A stretch of 64,000 bases of DNA. Source: Candidatus Kosakonia sp. 282A-S69 (GTDB taxonomy: Bacteria; Pseudomonadota; Gammaproteobacteria; Enterobacterales; Enterobacteriaceae). The notes below the pieces were generated by a model. The model ran no database searches, was not told the DNA's origin, and saw nothing but the letters and a program-made list of their open reading frames with translations. The stretch is taken from NCBI RefSeq assembly GCF_029433855.1, contig NZ_JAROAU010000003.1:186001-250000 (forward strand), written 5' to 3'. Of this stretch, positions 20,622 to 29,673 are shown one piece after another. The position numbers and the translations under genes were made by a program. How positions within the stretch are numbered: position 1 is the stretch's first letter; each line of letters starts with the position of its first letter.

Positions 20622-21599
20622 ATGAACTCAGCACAACGTTTTCTGACTCTCTCGATCAGTTCCGCTCTGCTCTTTATGTCGCATACCGCTCTTGCACAAA
20701 CGTTTCGCGCTGCCGATGTTCACCCGGCGGATTACCCCAATGTCGTGGCGGTAAAACATATGGGTGAGAAATTGAGTAAGGCTACCGATGGCCGGCTGGA
20801 AATTAAAACCTTTCCCGGCGGCGTGTTAGGCGATGAAAAACAGGTAATCGAACAGGCGCAAATCGGCGCGATCGATATTATTCGCGTCTCGATGACGCCG
20901 GTGGCGGCAATATTGCCGGAGATTAACGTTTTCACGCTGCCCTATATTTTTCGCGATGAAGATCATATGCACAAAGTGCTCGACGGCATGATTGGCCAGG
21001 AGATTGGCAATCGGCTTACTGCAAGCAGCAAGTCGCGGCTGGTTTTCCTCGGCTGGATGGATGCCGGCACGCGCAACCTCATTACCAAAGCGCCGGTCAC
21101 TAAAGCGGAAGATTTGAAAGGGATGAAAATCCGCGTTCAGGGCAGCCCAATTGCCCTCGATACCCTGAAAGCGATGGGGGCGAACTCGGTCGCGATGGGG
21201 GTGAGTGAAGTCTTCAGCGGCATGCAGACCGGGGTTATAGATGGCACAGAGAACAACCCGCCAACCTTTGTGGCGCACAACTATTTGCCGGTGGTGAAGA
21301 ACTACACCTGGAGCAAACACTTCATTATTCCCGAGCTGTTTCTCTTCTCAAAAGCCAAGTGGGACAAGCTAAAAAAAGAGGACCAGGAGCTGATCCTCAA
21401 GCTGGCGAAAGAGGCGCAGGCGGAGCAGCGCGAGCTGTGGAAAGCCTATAACGAGAAGTCGCTACAGGCGATGAAAGCGGGCGGTGTGCAGTTCCACGAC
21501 ATCGACACCAAAGCTTTCTACGATGCCACGCAGTCGGTACGCGATAAATACGGTAACGCGCACCAGGATCTGATTAAGCGGATCCAGGACGTGCAGTAA
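20622..21599 (+). CDS. TRAP transporter periplasmic solute-binding protein (DctP family)
   Basis: A 325-residue extracytoplasmic binding protein for a tripartite ATP-independent periplasmic transporter. A signal peptide is cleaved after TALA (residue 25). The mature protein has the DctP fold with the conserved Arg171 in GMKIRVQGSP, which forms the salt bridge to a carboxylate of the ligand in this family, and the EVFSGMQTGVIDG segment near residue 200. The ligand is therefore probably an organic or sugar acid; which one is not visible. First gene of a three-gene operon. Confidence 0.92.
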   Translation: MNSAQRFLTLSISSALLFMSHTALAQTFRAADVHPADYPNVVAVKHMGEKLSKATDGRLEIKTFPGGVLGDEKQVIEQAQIGAIDIIRVSMTPVAAILPEINVFTLPYIFRDEDHMHKVLDGMIGQEIGNRLTASSKSRLVFLGWMDAGTRNLITKAPVTKAEDLKGMKIRVQGSPIALDTLKAMGANSVAMGVSEVFSGMQTGVIDGTENNPPTFVAHNYLPVVKNYTWSKHFIIPELFLFSKAKWDKLKKEDQELILKLAKEAQAEQRELWKAYNEKSLQAMKAGGVQFHDIDTKAFYDATQSVRDKYGNAHQDLIKRIQDVQ

Positions 21600-21652
21600 G
21601 CTGGCCGGGCAGCTCCGCCTGCCCGTTTGCGACTTCTACCGGGAAAACCGCT

Positions 21653-22162
21653 ATGGCAGAACGCTATTCGTTGTTAATGGATATTCTCTATCGCCTCTCT
21701 ATGTGGGTGGCTGGGCTTGCGCTGTTGGTGATGGTCGCGATTATCCCCGTGGGGATTTTCGCCCGCTATGTGTTGAACAGCGCGCTCTCCTGGCCGGAGC
21801 CGGTGGCGATCATCTGCATGGTGACCTTTACCTTTATCGGCGCTGCCGTGAGCTACCGTGCCGGTTCGCATATTGCCGTCACCATGATGACCGACAGGTT
21901 AAGCGAGCCGCTGCGTAAGGTCTGTTTCCTGCTGGCGGATCTGATGCTGATGGCCATCAGCCTCTTTATCCTCTGGTACAGCGCGACGCTGTGCGCCGAA
22001 TTGTGGGAGCAGCCGGTGGCAGAGTTCCCGCTCTTTACCGCCGGAGAGAGCTATTTACCGCTGCCGATTGGCTCTGCAATCACCCTTCTGTTCATTGTCG
22101 AGAAGATGCTTTTTGGCGCGCAGTACCACCGTCCGGTGGTGATGCTCGGCTCGTCGAGCTGA
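21653..22162 (+). CDS. TRAP transporter small membrane subunit (DctQ family)
   Basis: A 169-residue integral membrane protein with four predicted helices (about 14-34, 43-65, 89-111 and 135-155). The SWPEPVAIICMVTFTFIGAA segment is typical of DctQ. It pairs with the large subunit 18 bp downstream and lies 53 bp after the binding protein. Confidence 0.9.
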   Translation: MAERYSLLMDILYRLSMWVAGLALLVMVAIIPVGIFARYVLNSALSWPEPVAIICMVTFTFIGAAVSYRAGSHIAVTMMTDRLSEPLRKVCFLLADLMLMAISLFILWYSATLCAELWEQPVAEFPLFTAGESYLPLPIGSAITLLFIVEKMLFGAQYHRPVVMLGSSS

Positions 22163-22180
22163 TTCCAGTAAGGAACCTTT

Positions 22181-23467
22181 ATGGATGCATTTATTCTGGT
22201 CTTTACGCTCGCCATTATGCTGGCGATTGGCGTGCCGGTCGCCTATGCGGTCGGCATCAGCGCGGTACTCGGCGCGTGGTATATCGATATTCCACTGGAA
22301 GCGGTGATGATCCAGTTGACCAACGGCGTCAATAAATTCTCACTACTGGCGATCCCGTTCTTTATCCTGGCCGGGGCGATCATGGCGGAGGGCGGTATTG
22401 CCCGCAGATTAGTCAACTTTGCCTATATCTTTGTCGGCTTTATTCGTGGCGGGCTGTCGCTGGTTAACATCGTCGCCTCGACGTTTTTCGGCGCTATTTC
22501 GGGATCGTCAGTGGCAGATACCGCCTCGATTGGCTCGGTGATGATCCCGGAGATGGATAAAAAGGGTTACCCGCGCGATTTCGCCGCTGCGGTTACCGCC
22601 AGCGGATCGGTGCAGGCGATCCTGACGCCACCCAGCCACAACTCGGTGATCTACTCGCTGGCGACGGGCGGAACTGTCTCCATCGCGGCGCTGTTTATCG
22701 CCGGGATTTTGCCTGGCCTGCTGCTCAGTTTCACCCTGATGGTGATGTGCGTGGTCTTTGCCCATAAGCGTGGCTATCCGAAAGGGGAGCGCGTCCCGTT
22801 TCGCCAGGCGTTGAAGATCTTTGCCGATACGCTGTGGGGGCTGATGACGGTGGTGATCATCATGGGCGGCATCCTTTCCGGGATCTTTACCGCTACCGAA
22901 TCGGCGGCGATCGCCTGTCTGTGGGCCTTTTTCGTCACCATGTTTATCTATCGTGACTATAAATGGTCCGAGCTACCGAAGCTGATGTACCGCACGGTGA
23001 AAACCGTCACCATTGTGATGATCCTGATCGGTTTCGCCTCGGCCTTCGGCGCGGTGATGACCTATATGCAGCTGCCGGGCCGCATCACCGAGGCGTTTAC
23101 CCAGCTCTCTGACAACAAGTATGTGATCCTGATGTGCATTAACATCATGCTGCTGCTGCTCGGCACGCTGATGGATATGGCACCGCTGATCCTGATCCTG
23201 ACGCCGGTCTTGCTGCCGGTGACCAATGCGCTGGGAATCGATCCGGTGCATTTCGGCATGATCATGCTGGTCAATCTGGGGATCGGGTTGATTACGCCGC
23301 CGGTGGGATCGGTACTCTTTGTCGCCAGCGCGGTGAGTAAACAGAAGATCGAGCAGGTGGTGAAGGCGATGCTGCCTTTCTACGCCATCCTGTTCGTGGT
23401 GCTGATGCTGGTGACCTATATTCCGGCTATCTCGCTCTTCCTGCCGAAACTGTTTGGCGTGATGTAG
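22181..23467 (+). CDS. TRAP transporter large membrane subunit (DctM family)
   Basis: A 428-residue membrane protein with about 12 helices that forms the sodium-driven transport channel. Recognisable DctM features are the FSLLAIPFFILAG segment near residue 50, ASTFFGAISGSSVADTASIG near 95, ITPPVG near the C-terminus and the FTATESAA motif near 230. The operon ends at a terminator shared with ygiC. Together the three genes make a complete TRAP system inserted between ygiD and ygiC, which are neighbours in E. coli. Confidence 0.93.
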   Translation: MDAFILVFTLAIMLAIGVPVAYAVGISAVLGAWYIDIPLEAVMIQLTNGVNKFSLLAIPFFILAGAIMAEGGIARRLVNFAYIFVGFIRGGLSLVNIVASTFFGAISGSSVADTASIGSVMIPEMDKKGYPRDFAAAVTASGSVQAILTPPSHNSVIYSLATGGTVSIAALFIAGILPGLLLSFTLMVMCVVFAHKRGYPKGERVPFRQALKIFADTLWGLMTVVIIMGGILSGIFTATESAAIACLWAFFVTMFIYRDYKWSELPKLMYRTVKTVTIVMILIGFASAFGAVMTYMQLPGRITEAFTQLSDNKYVILMCINIMLLLLGTLMDMAPLILILTPVLLPVTNALGIDPVHFGMIMLVNLGIGLITPPVGSVLFVASAVSKQKIEQVVKAMLPFYAILFVVLMLVTYIPAISLFLPKLFGVM

Positions 23468-23484
23468 GCTCAGCCTGTGACTAT

Positions 23485-23516
23485 AAAAAACCCGGCGCGT
23501 AATGGCCGGGTTTTTT
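23485..23516. terminator. Bidirectional terminator between the TRAP operon and ygiC
   Basis: AAAAAACCCGGC and GCCGGGTTTTTT arms around an eight-base loop, usable from both strands. Confidence 0.88.
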
Positions 23517-23518
23517 AT

Positions 23519-24679
23519 TTATTCGGTAAAGATATGCGGATAGAAGCGGGAGAGATCCTGGGTGATCAGCGCCCGATCTTCGCGGATGCCGATCCCGGCA
23601 GGCTGATCGTTAATAAGCCAGCTGCCAATCAGCGTATAGCTGTCGCCAAACTTCGGCAGCGGGTAGAACTCCTGCACAATCATCCCCTCTTCGCCATAAG
23701 GGCCTTCCACCGACTCAACGGTCTTGCCGTTCTCGACGATCGAGACGTTGGCACCTTCGCGGGAGAAGATCGGCTTCACGACATACTTCTCCATCGGCGG
23801 ATGATCTTCATCAGCAAACCAGGCCGGCAGCAGATTGGGATGATTCGGGAACATCTGCCACAGCATCGGCAGCAGCGCTTTGTTGGAGATAATGCTCTTC
23901 CAGGCCGGTTCCAGCCAGCGCACACCGGCATCTTCAAGCTTGGTGGAGAACATTTCTCGCAGCATGTATTCCCACGGATAGAGCTTGAAGAGGTTGCCGA
24001 TCACCTGATCCTGTAGATCGGAAAACTGCCCCTTTTCACCGAGACCAATATCTTCAATATAGAGAAACTCAGAGGCCAGCTCCGCTTCGGCCGCGCAATC
24101 CTGGAGATACTGCACCGTTCCGCGATCTTCTACCGTATCTCGGCAGCAGGTGAAGTGGAGCAGCTGGAAGCCGTGCTGCTCGCGCAGCTCGGCGAAGCGT
24201 GCGATGAGCTTCTCCTGCAGGCTGTTGAACTGATCGCTCTCCTGCGGCAGGTTGCCAGCGTTGAGCTGATCTTCGAGCCAGATCCACTGAAAGAAGGCCG
24301 CTTCATACAGCGAGGTCGGCGTGTCAGCGTTGTTTTCCAACAGCTTAGGTTCGCCGACGCCATCCCAGGCGAGATCGAGACGTGAATAGAGCGAAGGCTG
24401 GCGCGTGGCCCACGACTGGCGCACAAAGCCCCAGGTGTGTTTCGGAATGCGGAATTTGGTCATCAGCTCATCGCTGGCAACGACCTTTTCCACCACCTGC
24501 AGGCACATCTGGTGCAGCTCGGCGGTGACATCCTCCAGCTTCTCTACCTGGGCAAGCGTCAGTTTATAGTAGGCATCCTCACACCAGTAGGGTTCGCCAT
24601 ACATGGTATGAAAGTTAAAGCCATACTCCGTCGCTTTCTCGCGCCAGTCAGGGCGCTCGCTGATACTGATTCTCTCCAT
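23519..24679 (-). CDS. ygiC: Glutathionylspermidine synthase-like ATP-grasp protein YgiC
   Basis: A 386-residue protein of the glutathionylspermidine synthase-like family with the length of E. coli YgiC. ATP-grasp features include [18 protein letters not shown] near residue 110 and [14 protein letters not shown] near residue 300. It is a probable carbon-nitrogen ligase whose physiological substrate is not settled. It follows ygiB by 5 bp and tolC farther upstream, the same order as the E. coli tolC-ygiABC operon. Confidence 0.92.
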   Translation of the reverse strand: MERISISERPDWREKATEYGFNFHTMYGEPYWCEDAYYKLTLAQVEKLEDVTAELHQMCLQVVEKVVASDELMTKFRIPKHTWGFVRQSWATRQPSLYSRLDLAWDGVGEPKLLENNADTPTSLYEAAFFQWIWLEDQLNAGNLPQESDQFNSLQEKLIARFAELREQHGFQLLHFTCCRDTVEDRGTVQYLQDCAAEAELASEFLYIEDIGLGEKGQFSDLQDQVIGNLFKLYPWEYMLREMFSTKLEDAGVRWLEPAWKSIISNKALLPMLWQMFPNHPNLLPAWFADEDHPPMEKYVVKPIFSREGANVSIVENGKTVESVEGPYGEEGMIVQEFYPLPKFGDSYTLIGSWLINDQPAGIGIREDRALITQDLSRFYPHIFTE

Positions 24680-24684
24680 CGACG

Positions 24685-25365
24685 TCAGCCACCCATGGAA
24701 CGACTGGAGGTGCCGGATGCGCTGCTGCGCTGCATGCTGTTCTGTTTGGCAACAGATTCACCAAAGCCGCCGCGGGTGACGGTGGTGGTGGTCGCCGGTT
24801 TCGGCGCTAACGCAGTTTTAGGCACCGTTGCGGTACGGCCCGGCTGCGCTGCACCATAGCCTTTACCGGAGGCGTCGGTGTACTGCCCGTAAGCCGGGCT
24901 TGCCGGGTTACGCGAGCTGAAGAGCGGCTGCTGAGCAAAGCCCGCGCCGCCGCCCATTAAGCGGCCCATCATGTAACCGGCCATCAGCGGCATCCAGAAG
25001 CTGCCGCTGGACTGGTTCTGCGCCTGGTTTTCTGTGCCCGCCGCACCGACGCCCGCTTGTGCAGGCGCCTGCTGGCACTGACCTTCGCCAAACTCAGCCA
25101 CGCAATCTTCGCGCGAGGCGTACTTCGGCGCGGTGCGTTCGGCTTCTTTTAAGGCGTTGTTGTAGGCGGCGGTACACTCCGCGCTTTTACCCGGATTCGC
25201 CGAGGAGCAGTCGTCGGCGTTCTGGTACATAGAAACTGTTTCGTCATTTTGTTCACAGGCTGCCAGCATAAATACGGCGGAGACCGCCAGCGCGACAGGC
25301 GTTAAATGACGTGCGCTCCAGCTTTTGCGGAACGTCGCATGATTGATATTTTTTGTCCGTTTCAT
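24685..25365 (-). CDS. ygiB: DUF1190 lipoprotein YgiB
   Basis: A 226-residue protein with an N-terminal signal sequence and lipobox LAAC at Cys37, so it is probably lipid-anchored. The middle carries cysteine-containing segments (residues about 50-95) and the C-terminal half is rich in Gly, Ala, Ser and Arg. It matches E. coli YgiB in length and position and is co-transcribed with ygiC. The function is unknown. Confidence 0.92.
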   Translation of the reverse strand: MKRTKNINHATFRKSWSARHLTPVALAVSAVFMLAACEQNDETVSMYQNADDCSSANPGKSAECTAAYNNALKEAERTAPKYASREDCVAEFGEGQCQQAPAQAGVGAAGTENQAQNQSSGSFWMPLMAGYMMGRLMGGGAGFAQQPLFSSRNPASPAYGQYTDASGKGYGAAQPGRTATVPKTALAPKPATTTTVTRGGFGESVAKQNSMQRSSASGTSSRSMGG

Positions 25366-25509
25366 TTTTATCTTCCTGTGGACCCCAAAGGCATGAATAG
25401 ACGATCAGGATAGAGGATGGGTGGTCGAAATTAAAGCGAGGCGAGGAGGCCTTTACGTTGCCTTACGTAAAAACGGGGGCTGGGTGCCCCCGTGGTGTAC
25501 TGCGGGTGA

Positions 25510-26949
25510 TTAACGCGTCAGGCCAGTGCGCGCGGCGGCAGGTTGTGCATCCGCGCCGAAGTTCTCAACTTTAGCCTGCTGCTGCGGATTCTCCGGCGCC
25601 ACGCTCTCTGGCGCGGTAGAGATGGATTTGCCCAGCGCACCGTTGAGTGCGACCAGATCCTGCTCGTTCAGCGTACCGAGCGCCTGCTTAATATTCAGCT
25701 GGTTAATCAGGTAGTTATAACGAGCGCTTGAGAGTTGCTGCTTCGCGTTGTAGAGCGTGGTGGTGGCATCCAGCACGTCAACAATTGTGCGTGTACCGAC
25801 CGAGTAACCCGCTTCCATCGCGTCGAGCGAGCTCTGTGCAGAAACCACCGCCTGTTTGTAGGCGTTGATGCTGCTGATCGAGGCGTTGACGTTATTAAAG
25901 GAGGAGCGAACGTTCTGCACTACGCTGCGGTGCGCGCTCTCCAGCTGCTCGCTGGCACCAACAAAGTTAAACTGTGCCTGCTTGACCTGTGAGTTCACCT
26001 GACCACCCTGGTAGAGCGGCAGCGAGAAGCTGAGGCCAACTTTGTTCTGACCAACATCGGAGTCGCTGAACTGCGAGTTATTACGCGTTCTGGAGCCGCT
26101 GTAGGAGGAGTTCGACACGCTGGTAGAGGCGGTCAAATCGAGGGTCGGCAAGTGACCATCCTGCGCCTGGCGAATCTGTTCGCGCGCCAGATCCTGGCTC
26201 AAACGCGCCTGCAGCAGCGTCAGGTTGCGTTTTTCCGCTTCTTTCAGCAGGTTGTTCACCGGCTGCGGTTTGTCAGTCTTAAAGCTCTGGACGTTCAGCG
26301 ACGCCAGCTCCGGATAGTAGTTACCGGTCACCTGGCGCAGCGTCTCTACGGCGTTATCCAGCGCGTTACGCGCGGAAACTTCGTTCGCCAGCACGGTGTC
26401 ATACTGTGAGCGGGCGTTCTGCACATCGGTGATGGCAACCAGGCCGACGTTAAAGCGCTGGGTGGTTTGATCTAACTGGCGATAGATAGACTGCTTCTGC
26501 GCTTCGGTGTAGGAGAGCGTATCGATGGCGCTCAGCACGTTGAAGTAGGCGGTTGCGGTGTTCAGCATCAGCGTCTGCTGGTCGGTCTGCCAGGTGACAT
26601 CCTGAATCCCGGCTGTTTTTTCCTGTAGAGTCAGCGCACGCCATTTCGACATATCAAAAATGGTCTGCGTTAACTGCAGTGAACCGCTGGTTACATTGGA
26701 ATCGACACCCTGGCTATCGCGGAAACCGTTGGTGTAGGTGTAGTCTGCCCCCAAACCAAGCTGAGGCAGTAACGGGCTACGCGCTTCATTAATCTTTTCG
26801 AAGGCGGCATCGCGGTCGGCGGCAGATTTACGCAGATCCGGGTTGCTTAAACGCGCCTGCTGATAAACCTGTAACAGGTTTTCTGCCTGGCTCATCGCAC
26901 TGAAACCGGACAGGCTCAGGCCGATAAAGAGGGGGAGCAATTTCTTCAT
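25510..26949 (-). CDS. tolC: Outer membrane efflux channel TolC
   Basis: Trimeric outer membrane channel-tunnel used by AcrAB and other efflux pumps and by type I secretion. The 479 residues begin MKKLLPLFIGLSL with a signal peptide cleaved after SQA. I choose the second of two ATGs because AAGGA abuts the first one but is six bases from the second. The two repeated halves (LARLSNPDLR-like and LLQARLSQDL segments) and the Gln-rich C-terminal tail are present; the tail is shorter than in E. coli (493 residues). Confidence 0.97.
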   Translation of the reverse strand: MKKLLPLFIGLSLSGFSAMSQAENLLQVYQQARLSNPDLRKSAADRDAAFEKINEARSPLLPQLGLGADYTYTNGFRDSQGVDSNVTSGSLQLTQTIFDMSKWRALTLQEKTAGIQDVTWQTDQQTLMLNTATAYFNVLSAIDTLSYTEAQKQSIYRQLDQTTQRFNVGLVAITDVQNARSQYDTVLANEVSARNALDNAVETLRQVTGNYYPELASLNVQSFKTDKPQPVNNLLKEAEKRNLTLLQARLSQDLAREQIRQAQDGHLPTLDLTASTSVSNSSYSGSRTRNNSQFSDSDVGQNKVGLSFSLPLYQGGQVNSQVKQAQFNFVGASEQLESAHRSVVQNVRSSFNNVNASISSINAYKQAVVSAQSSLDAMEAGYSVGTRTIVDVLDATTTLYNAKQQLSSARYNYLINQLNIKQALGTLNEQDLVALNGALGKSISTAPESVAPENPQQQAKVENFGADAQPAAARTGLTR

Positions 26950-27155
26950 TTGCATTCCTTGTTGTGAAGCAGTACTAGCGCTGATCTAAATTGGAAAAAT
27001 AATCGCAGATTCTACCAGAAGTACGCACCGCGAAAGCTTGGCGTAACGTGCCATCGGCATAAATTTGCATCAATCTAACACATAGCGCTTGAAACACGCG
27101 TAAAACAGGCTTGAAAATCCACCGATTTATCATCACTTCATTTGAGACGCCGCCA
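26950..27155. promoter_or_regulatory. Divergent tolC-nudF control region
   Basis: About 200 bp between divergently transcribed tolC and nudF. In E. coli this interval carries several tolC promoters and a Mar/Sox/Rob box; I could not identify a convincing equivalent by eye. Confidence 0.4.
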
Positions 27156-27788
27156 ATGAATAAGCCAGACTCATCCATCGTCACTTTCACAAAAAATGAT
27201 GTAGAAATTATTGCACGGGAAACACTCTACACCGGTTTTTTTTCGCTCGTCCGCTATCGTTTTCGCCATCGTCTTTTTAATGGGGGAATGAGCGGCGAAG
27301 TGCAGCGTGAAATTTTTGAACGCGGTCACGCCGCAGTCTTGCTACCCTATGACCCTGTGCGCGACGAAGTTGTGCTGATCGAACAGATTCGCATTGCGGC
27401 CTTCGACACCAGCGACACGCCGTGGCTGCTGGAGATGGTTGCCGGCATGATTGAAGCGGGCGAGTCGGATGAAGATGTCGCACGGCGCGAAGCGGGCGAA
27501 GAGGCCGGTTTAGCGGTCGGACGCGTGAAAAGGATGCTGAGCTACCTGGCAAGCCCGGGCGGTACCAGCGAGCGCACTGCCGTATTGGTTGGCGAAGTGG
27601 ATGCCACACAGGCCTCGGGTATTCATGGCCTTGTGGATGAAAACGAAGATATTCGTGTTCATGTGGTGAGCCGGGAGCAGGCTTACCAGTGGGTAGAAGA
27701 GGGGACAATTGACAACGCAGCGTCTGTCATCGCCTTGCAATGGCTGCAGCTGCATTATGAGAGCTTACAAAACGAGTGGAAAAAATGA
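27156..27788 (+). CDS. nudF: ADP-ribose pyrophosphatase (Nudix)
   Basis: Hydrolyses ADP-ribose to AMP and ribose 5-phosphate. The 210 residues contain a complete Nudix box from Gly97 to Leu119 (GMIEAGE, then REAGEEAGL). I use the ATG at 27156 (MNKPDSS), which fits the E. coli N-terminus; the upstream in-frame TTG gives an unconserved extension. It is the first gene of nudF-yqiB-cpdA-yqiA-parE and diverges from tolC. Confidence 0.96.
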   Translation: MNKPDSSIVTFTKNDVEIIARETLYTGFFSLVRYRFRHRLFNGGMSGEVQREIFERGHAAVLLPYDPVRDEVVLIEQIRIAAFDTSDTPWLLEMVAGMIEAGESDEDVARREAGEEAGLAVGRVKRMLSYLASPGGTSERTAVLVGEVDATQASGIHGLVDENEDIRVHVVSREQAYQWVEEGTIDNAASVIALQWLQLHYESLQNEWKK

Positions 27789-28207
27789 AGCGTTACACAC
27801 CTGACTTCCCAGAAATGATGCGCCTGTGCGAAACCAATTTCGCCCAGCTGCGCCGCCTGCTACCGCGTAATGATGAGGCAGGCGAAGCGGTAAGTTATCA
27901 GGTGACCAATGCGCAGTACCGATTAACGATTGTTGAATCCACCCGCTACACTACGCTTGTGGAGATCGAACAGACCGCGCCTGCCGTCAGCTACTGGAGC
28001 CTGCCCTCAATGACAGTGCGCCTGTATCACGATGCGATGGTAGCCGAAGTGTGTTCGAGCCAGCAGATCTTTCGATTTAAAGCGCGTTATGATTACCCCA
28101 ATAAAAAGTTGCATCAACGCGACGAAAAGCATCAAATTAACCAGTTTCTGGCCGACTGGCTGCGTTACTGTTTAGCACATGGAGCAATGGCGATTCCGGT
28201 TTGTTAG
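27785..28207 (+). CDS. yqiB: DUF1249 family protein YqiB
   Basis: A 140-residue cytoplasmic protein equal in length to E. coli YqiB, starting [16 protein letters not shown]. Its ATG overlaps the nudF stop codon in an ATGA, so translation is coupled. The conserved [11 protein letters not shown] and [16 protein letters not shown] segments are recognisable. The function is not established, although the operon position next to nudF and cpdA suggests nucleotide metabolism. Confidence 0.94.
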   Translation: MKRYTPDFPEMMRLCETNFAQLRRLLPRNDEAGEAVSYQVTNAQYRLTIVESTRYTTLVEIEQTAPAVSYWSLPSMTVRLYHDAMVAEVCSSQQIFRFKARYDYPNKKLHQRDEKHQINQFLADWLRYCLAHGAMAIPVC

Positions 28208-28231
28208 CGTCGTGAAACCTAAGGACACCAT

Positions 28232-29059
28232 TTGGAAAGCCTGTTAAACCTCTCTCTGGGGAGTGAGTCCAGAGTCAGGGTATTACAAATAACCGATTCT
28301 CACCTGTTCGCCAAAAAGCATGAAACGCTGTTAGGAGTTAACACCTGGGAGAGCTATCAGGCGGTACTGAATGCGATCCGGGTTCAGCAGCGTTCGTGCG
28401 ATCTGATTGTCGCTACCGGCGATTTGGCGCAGGATCATACCGCTGCGGCCTATCAGCACTTTGCTGAAGGTATCGCAAGCTTCGACGCACCCTGCGTCTG
28501 GCTGCCGGGCAATCACGATTTTCAACCTGCCATGTACAGCGCGCTGCAGGATGCCGGTATCTCGCCCGCGAAACGTGTTTTTGTCGGCGAGCAGTGGCAA
28601 ATTCTGCTGCTCGACAGCCAGGTGTTTGGCGTTCCGCACGGTGAGTTAAGCGAATTTCAGCTCGACTGGCTGGAGAAGAAACTCACCGACAGCCCGCAGC
28701 GTCACACCTTACTGCTTCTGCATCACCATCCGCTGCCGTCCGGCTGTAGCTGGCTCGATCAGCACAGCCTGCGCAACGCCGCGGAGCTGGATAATGTGCT
28801 GCAACGCTTTCCTCAGGTGCGCACGCTGCTGTGTGGACATATCCATCAGGAGCTGGATCTCGACTGGAATGGTCGCCGCTTGCTGGCAACACCGTCGACC
28901 TGCGTGCAGTTTAAGCCGCACTGCGCCAGCTTCACGCTTGATACCATCGCGCCAGGCTGGCGCTGGCTGGATCTCTACCCTGACGGAACGCTGCACACCG
29001 AAGTGTGCCGTCTGGCGGGGAGCGAGTTCAGACCCGATACCGCCTCAGAAGGCTATTGA
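28232..29059 (+). CDS. cpdA: 3',5'-cyclic AMP phosphodiesterase
   Basis: Degrades cAMP and so tunes CRP signalling. The 275 residues equal E. coli CpdA, and as there the start is a TTG preceded by AAGGA. Metallophosphoesterase motifs appear in order: ITDSHL near residue 20, ATGDLAQD near 60, GNHDF near 93, HHHPL near 163 and GHIHQ near 203. The stop overlaps the yqiA start (TGATG). Confidence 0.97.
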   Translation: MESLLNLSLGSESRVRVLQITDSHLFAKKHETLLGVNTWESYQAVLNAIRVQQRSCDLIVATGDLAQDHTAAAYQHFAEGIASFDAPCVWLPGNHDFQPAMYSALQDAGISPAKRVFVGEQWQILLLDSQVFGVPHGELSEFQLDWLEKKLTDSPQRHTLLLLHHHPLPSGCSWLDQHSLRNAAELDNVLQRFPQVRTLLCGHIHQELDLDWNGRRLLATPSTCVQFKPHCASFTLDTIAPGWRWLDLYPDGTLHTEVCRLAGSEFRPDTASEGY

Positions 29060-29634
29060 TGTCAACGCTTCTCTATCTGCATGGTTTCAACAGTTCGCCC
29101 AGATCCGGCAAAGCGACGCAGCTGGCGCAATGGGTCGCGCAGCATCATCCGCATATTGAAATGGTGGTGCCGCAACTGCCGCCCTATCCGGCCGAGGCCG
29201 CAGAGATGCTGGAGTCGCTGGTGCTTGAACGGGGCGGAAAAACGCTCGGTATTGTCGGTTCTTCGCTCGGCGGTTATCTGGCGACCTGGCTCTCGCAATG
29301 CTTTATGTTGCCGGCGGTGGTGGTCAATCCGGCGGTTCGGCCATTTGAATTGCTGGCGGATTATCTCGGCCCTAACGAGAACCCCTACACAGGGCAGCAA
29401 TATGTGCTAGAGTCTCGCCATATTTACGAGCTCAAAGTGATGCAAGTTGACCCGCTTGAGGCGCCGGATCTGATCTGGCTGCTGCAGCAAACCGGGGACG
29501 AAGTGCTCGATTACCGCCAGGCGGTGGCCTATTACGATGCCTGCCGTCAGACAGTTGAAGAGGGCGGAAATCACGCCTTCACGGGCTTTGAGAAACATTT
29601 CACACAGATTATCGATTTCCTTGGGCTTGAATAA
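29059..29634 (+). CDS. yqiA: Alpha/beta hydrolase esterase YqiA
   Basis: A 191-residue esterase active on short acyl esters in E. coli. The start [14 protein letters not shown] contains the HGF oxyanion motif; GSSLGGY near residue 72 holds the nucleophile Ser and GGNHAF near the C-terminus the catalytic His. The ATG overlaps the cpdA stop; an in-frame start 54 bp upstream is unsupported. parE follows after 39 bp. Confidence 0.95.
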   Translation: MSTLLYLHGFNSSPRSGKATQLAQWVAQHHPHIEMVVPQLPPYPAEAAEMLESLVLERGGKTLGIVGSSLGGYLATWLSQCFMLPAVVVNPAVRPFELLADYLGPNENPYTGQQYVLESRHIYELKVMQVDPLEAPDLIWLLQQTGDEVLDYRQAVAYYDACRQTVEEGGNHAFTGFEKHFTQIIDFLGLE

Positions 29635-29673
29635 GCCGCTGGAAACGATGCGATCACTATCTACGAATACACC

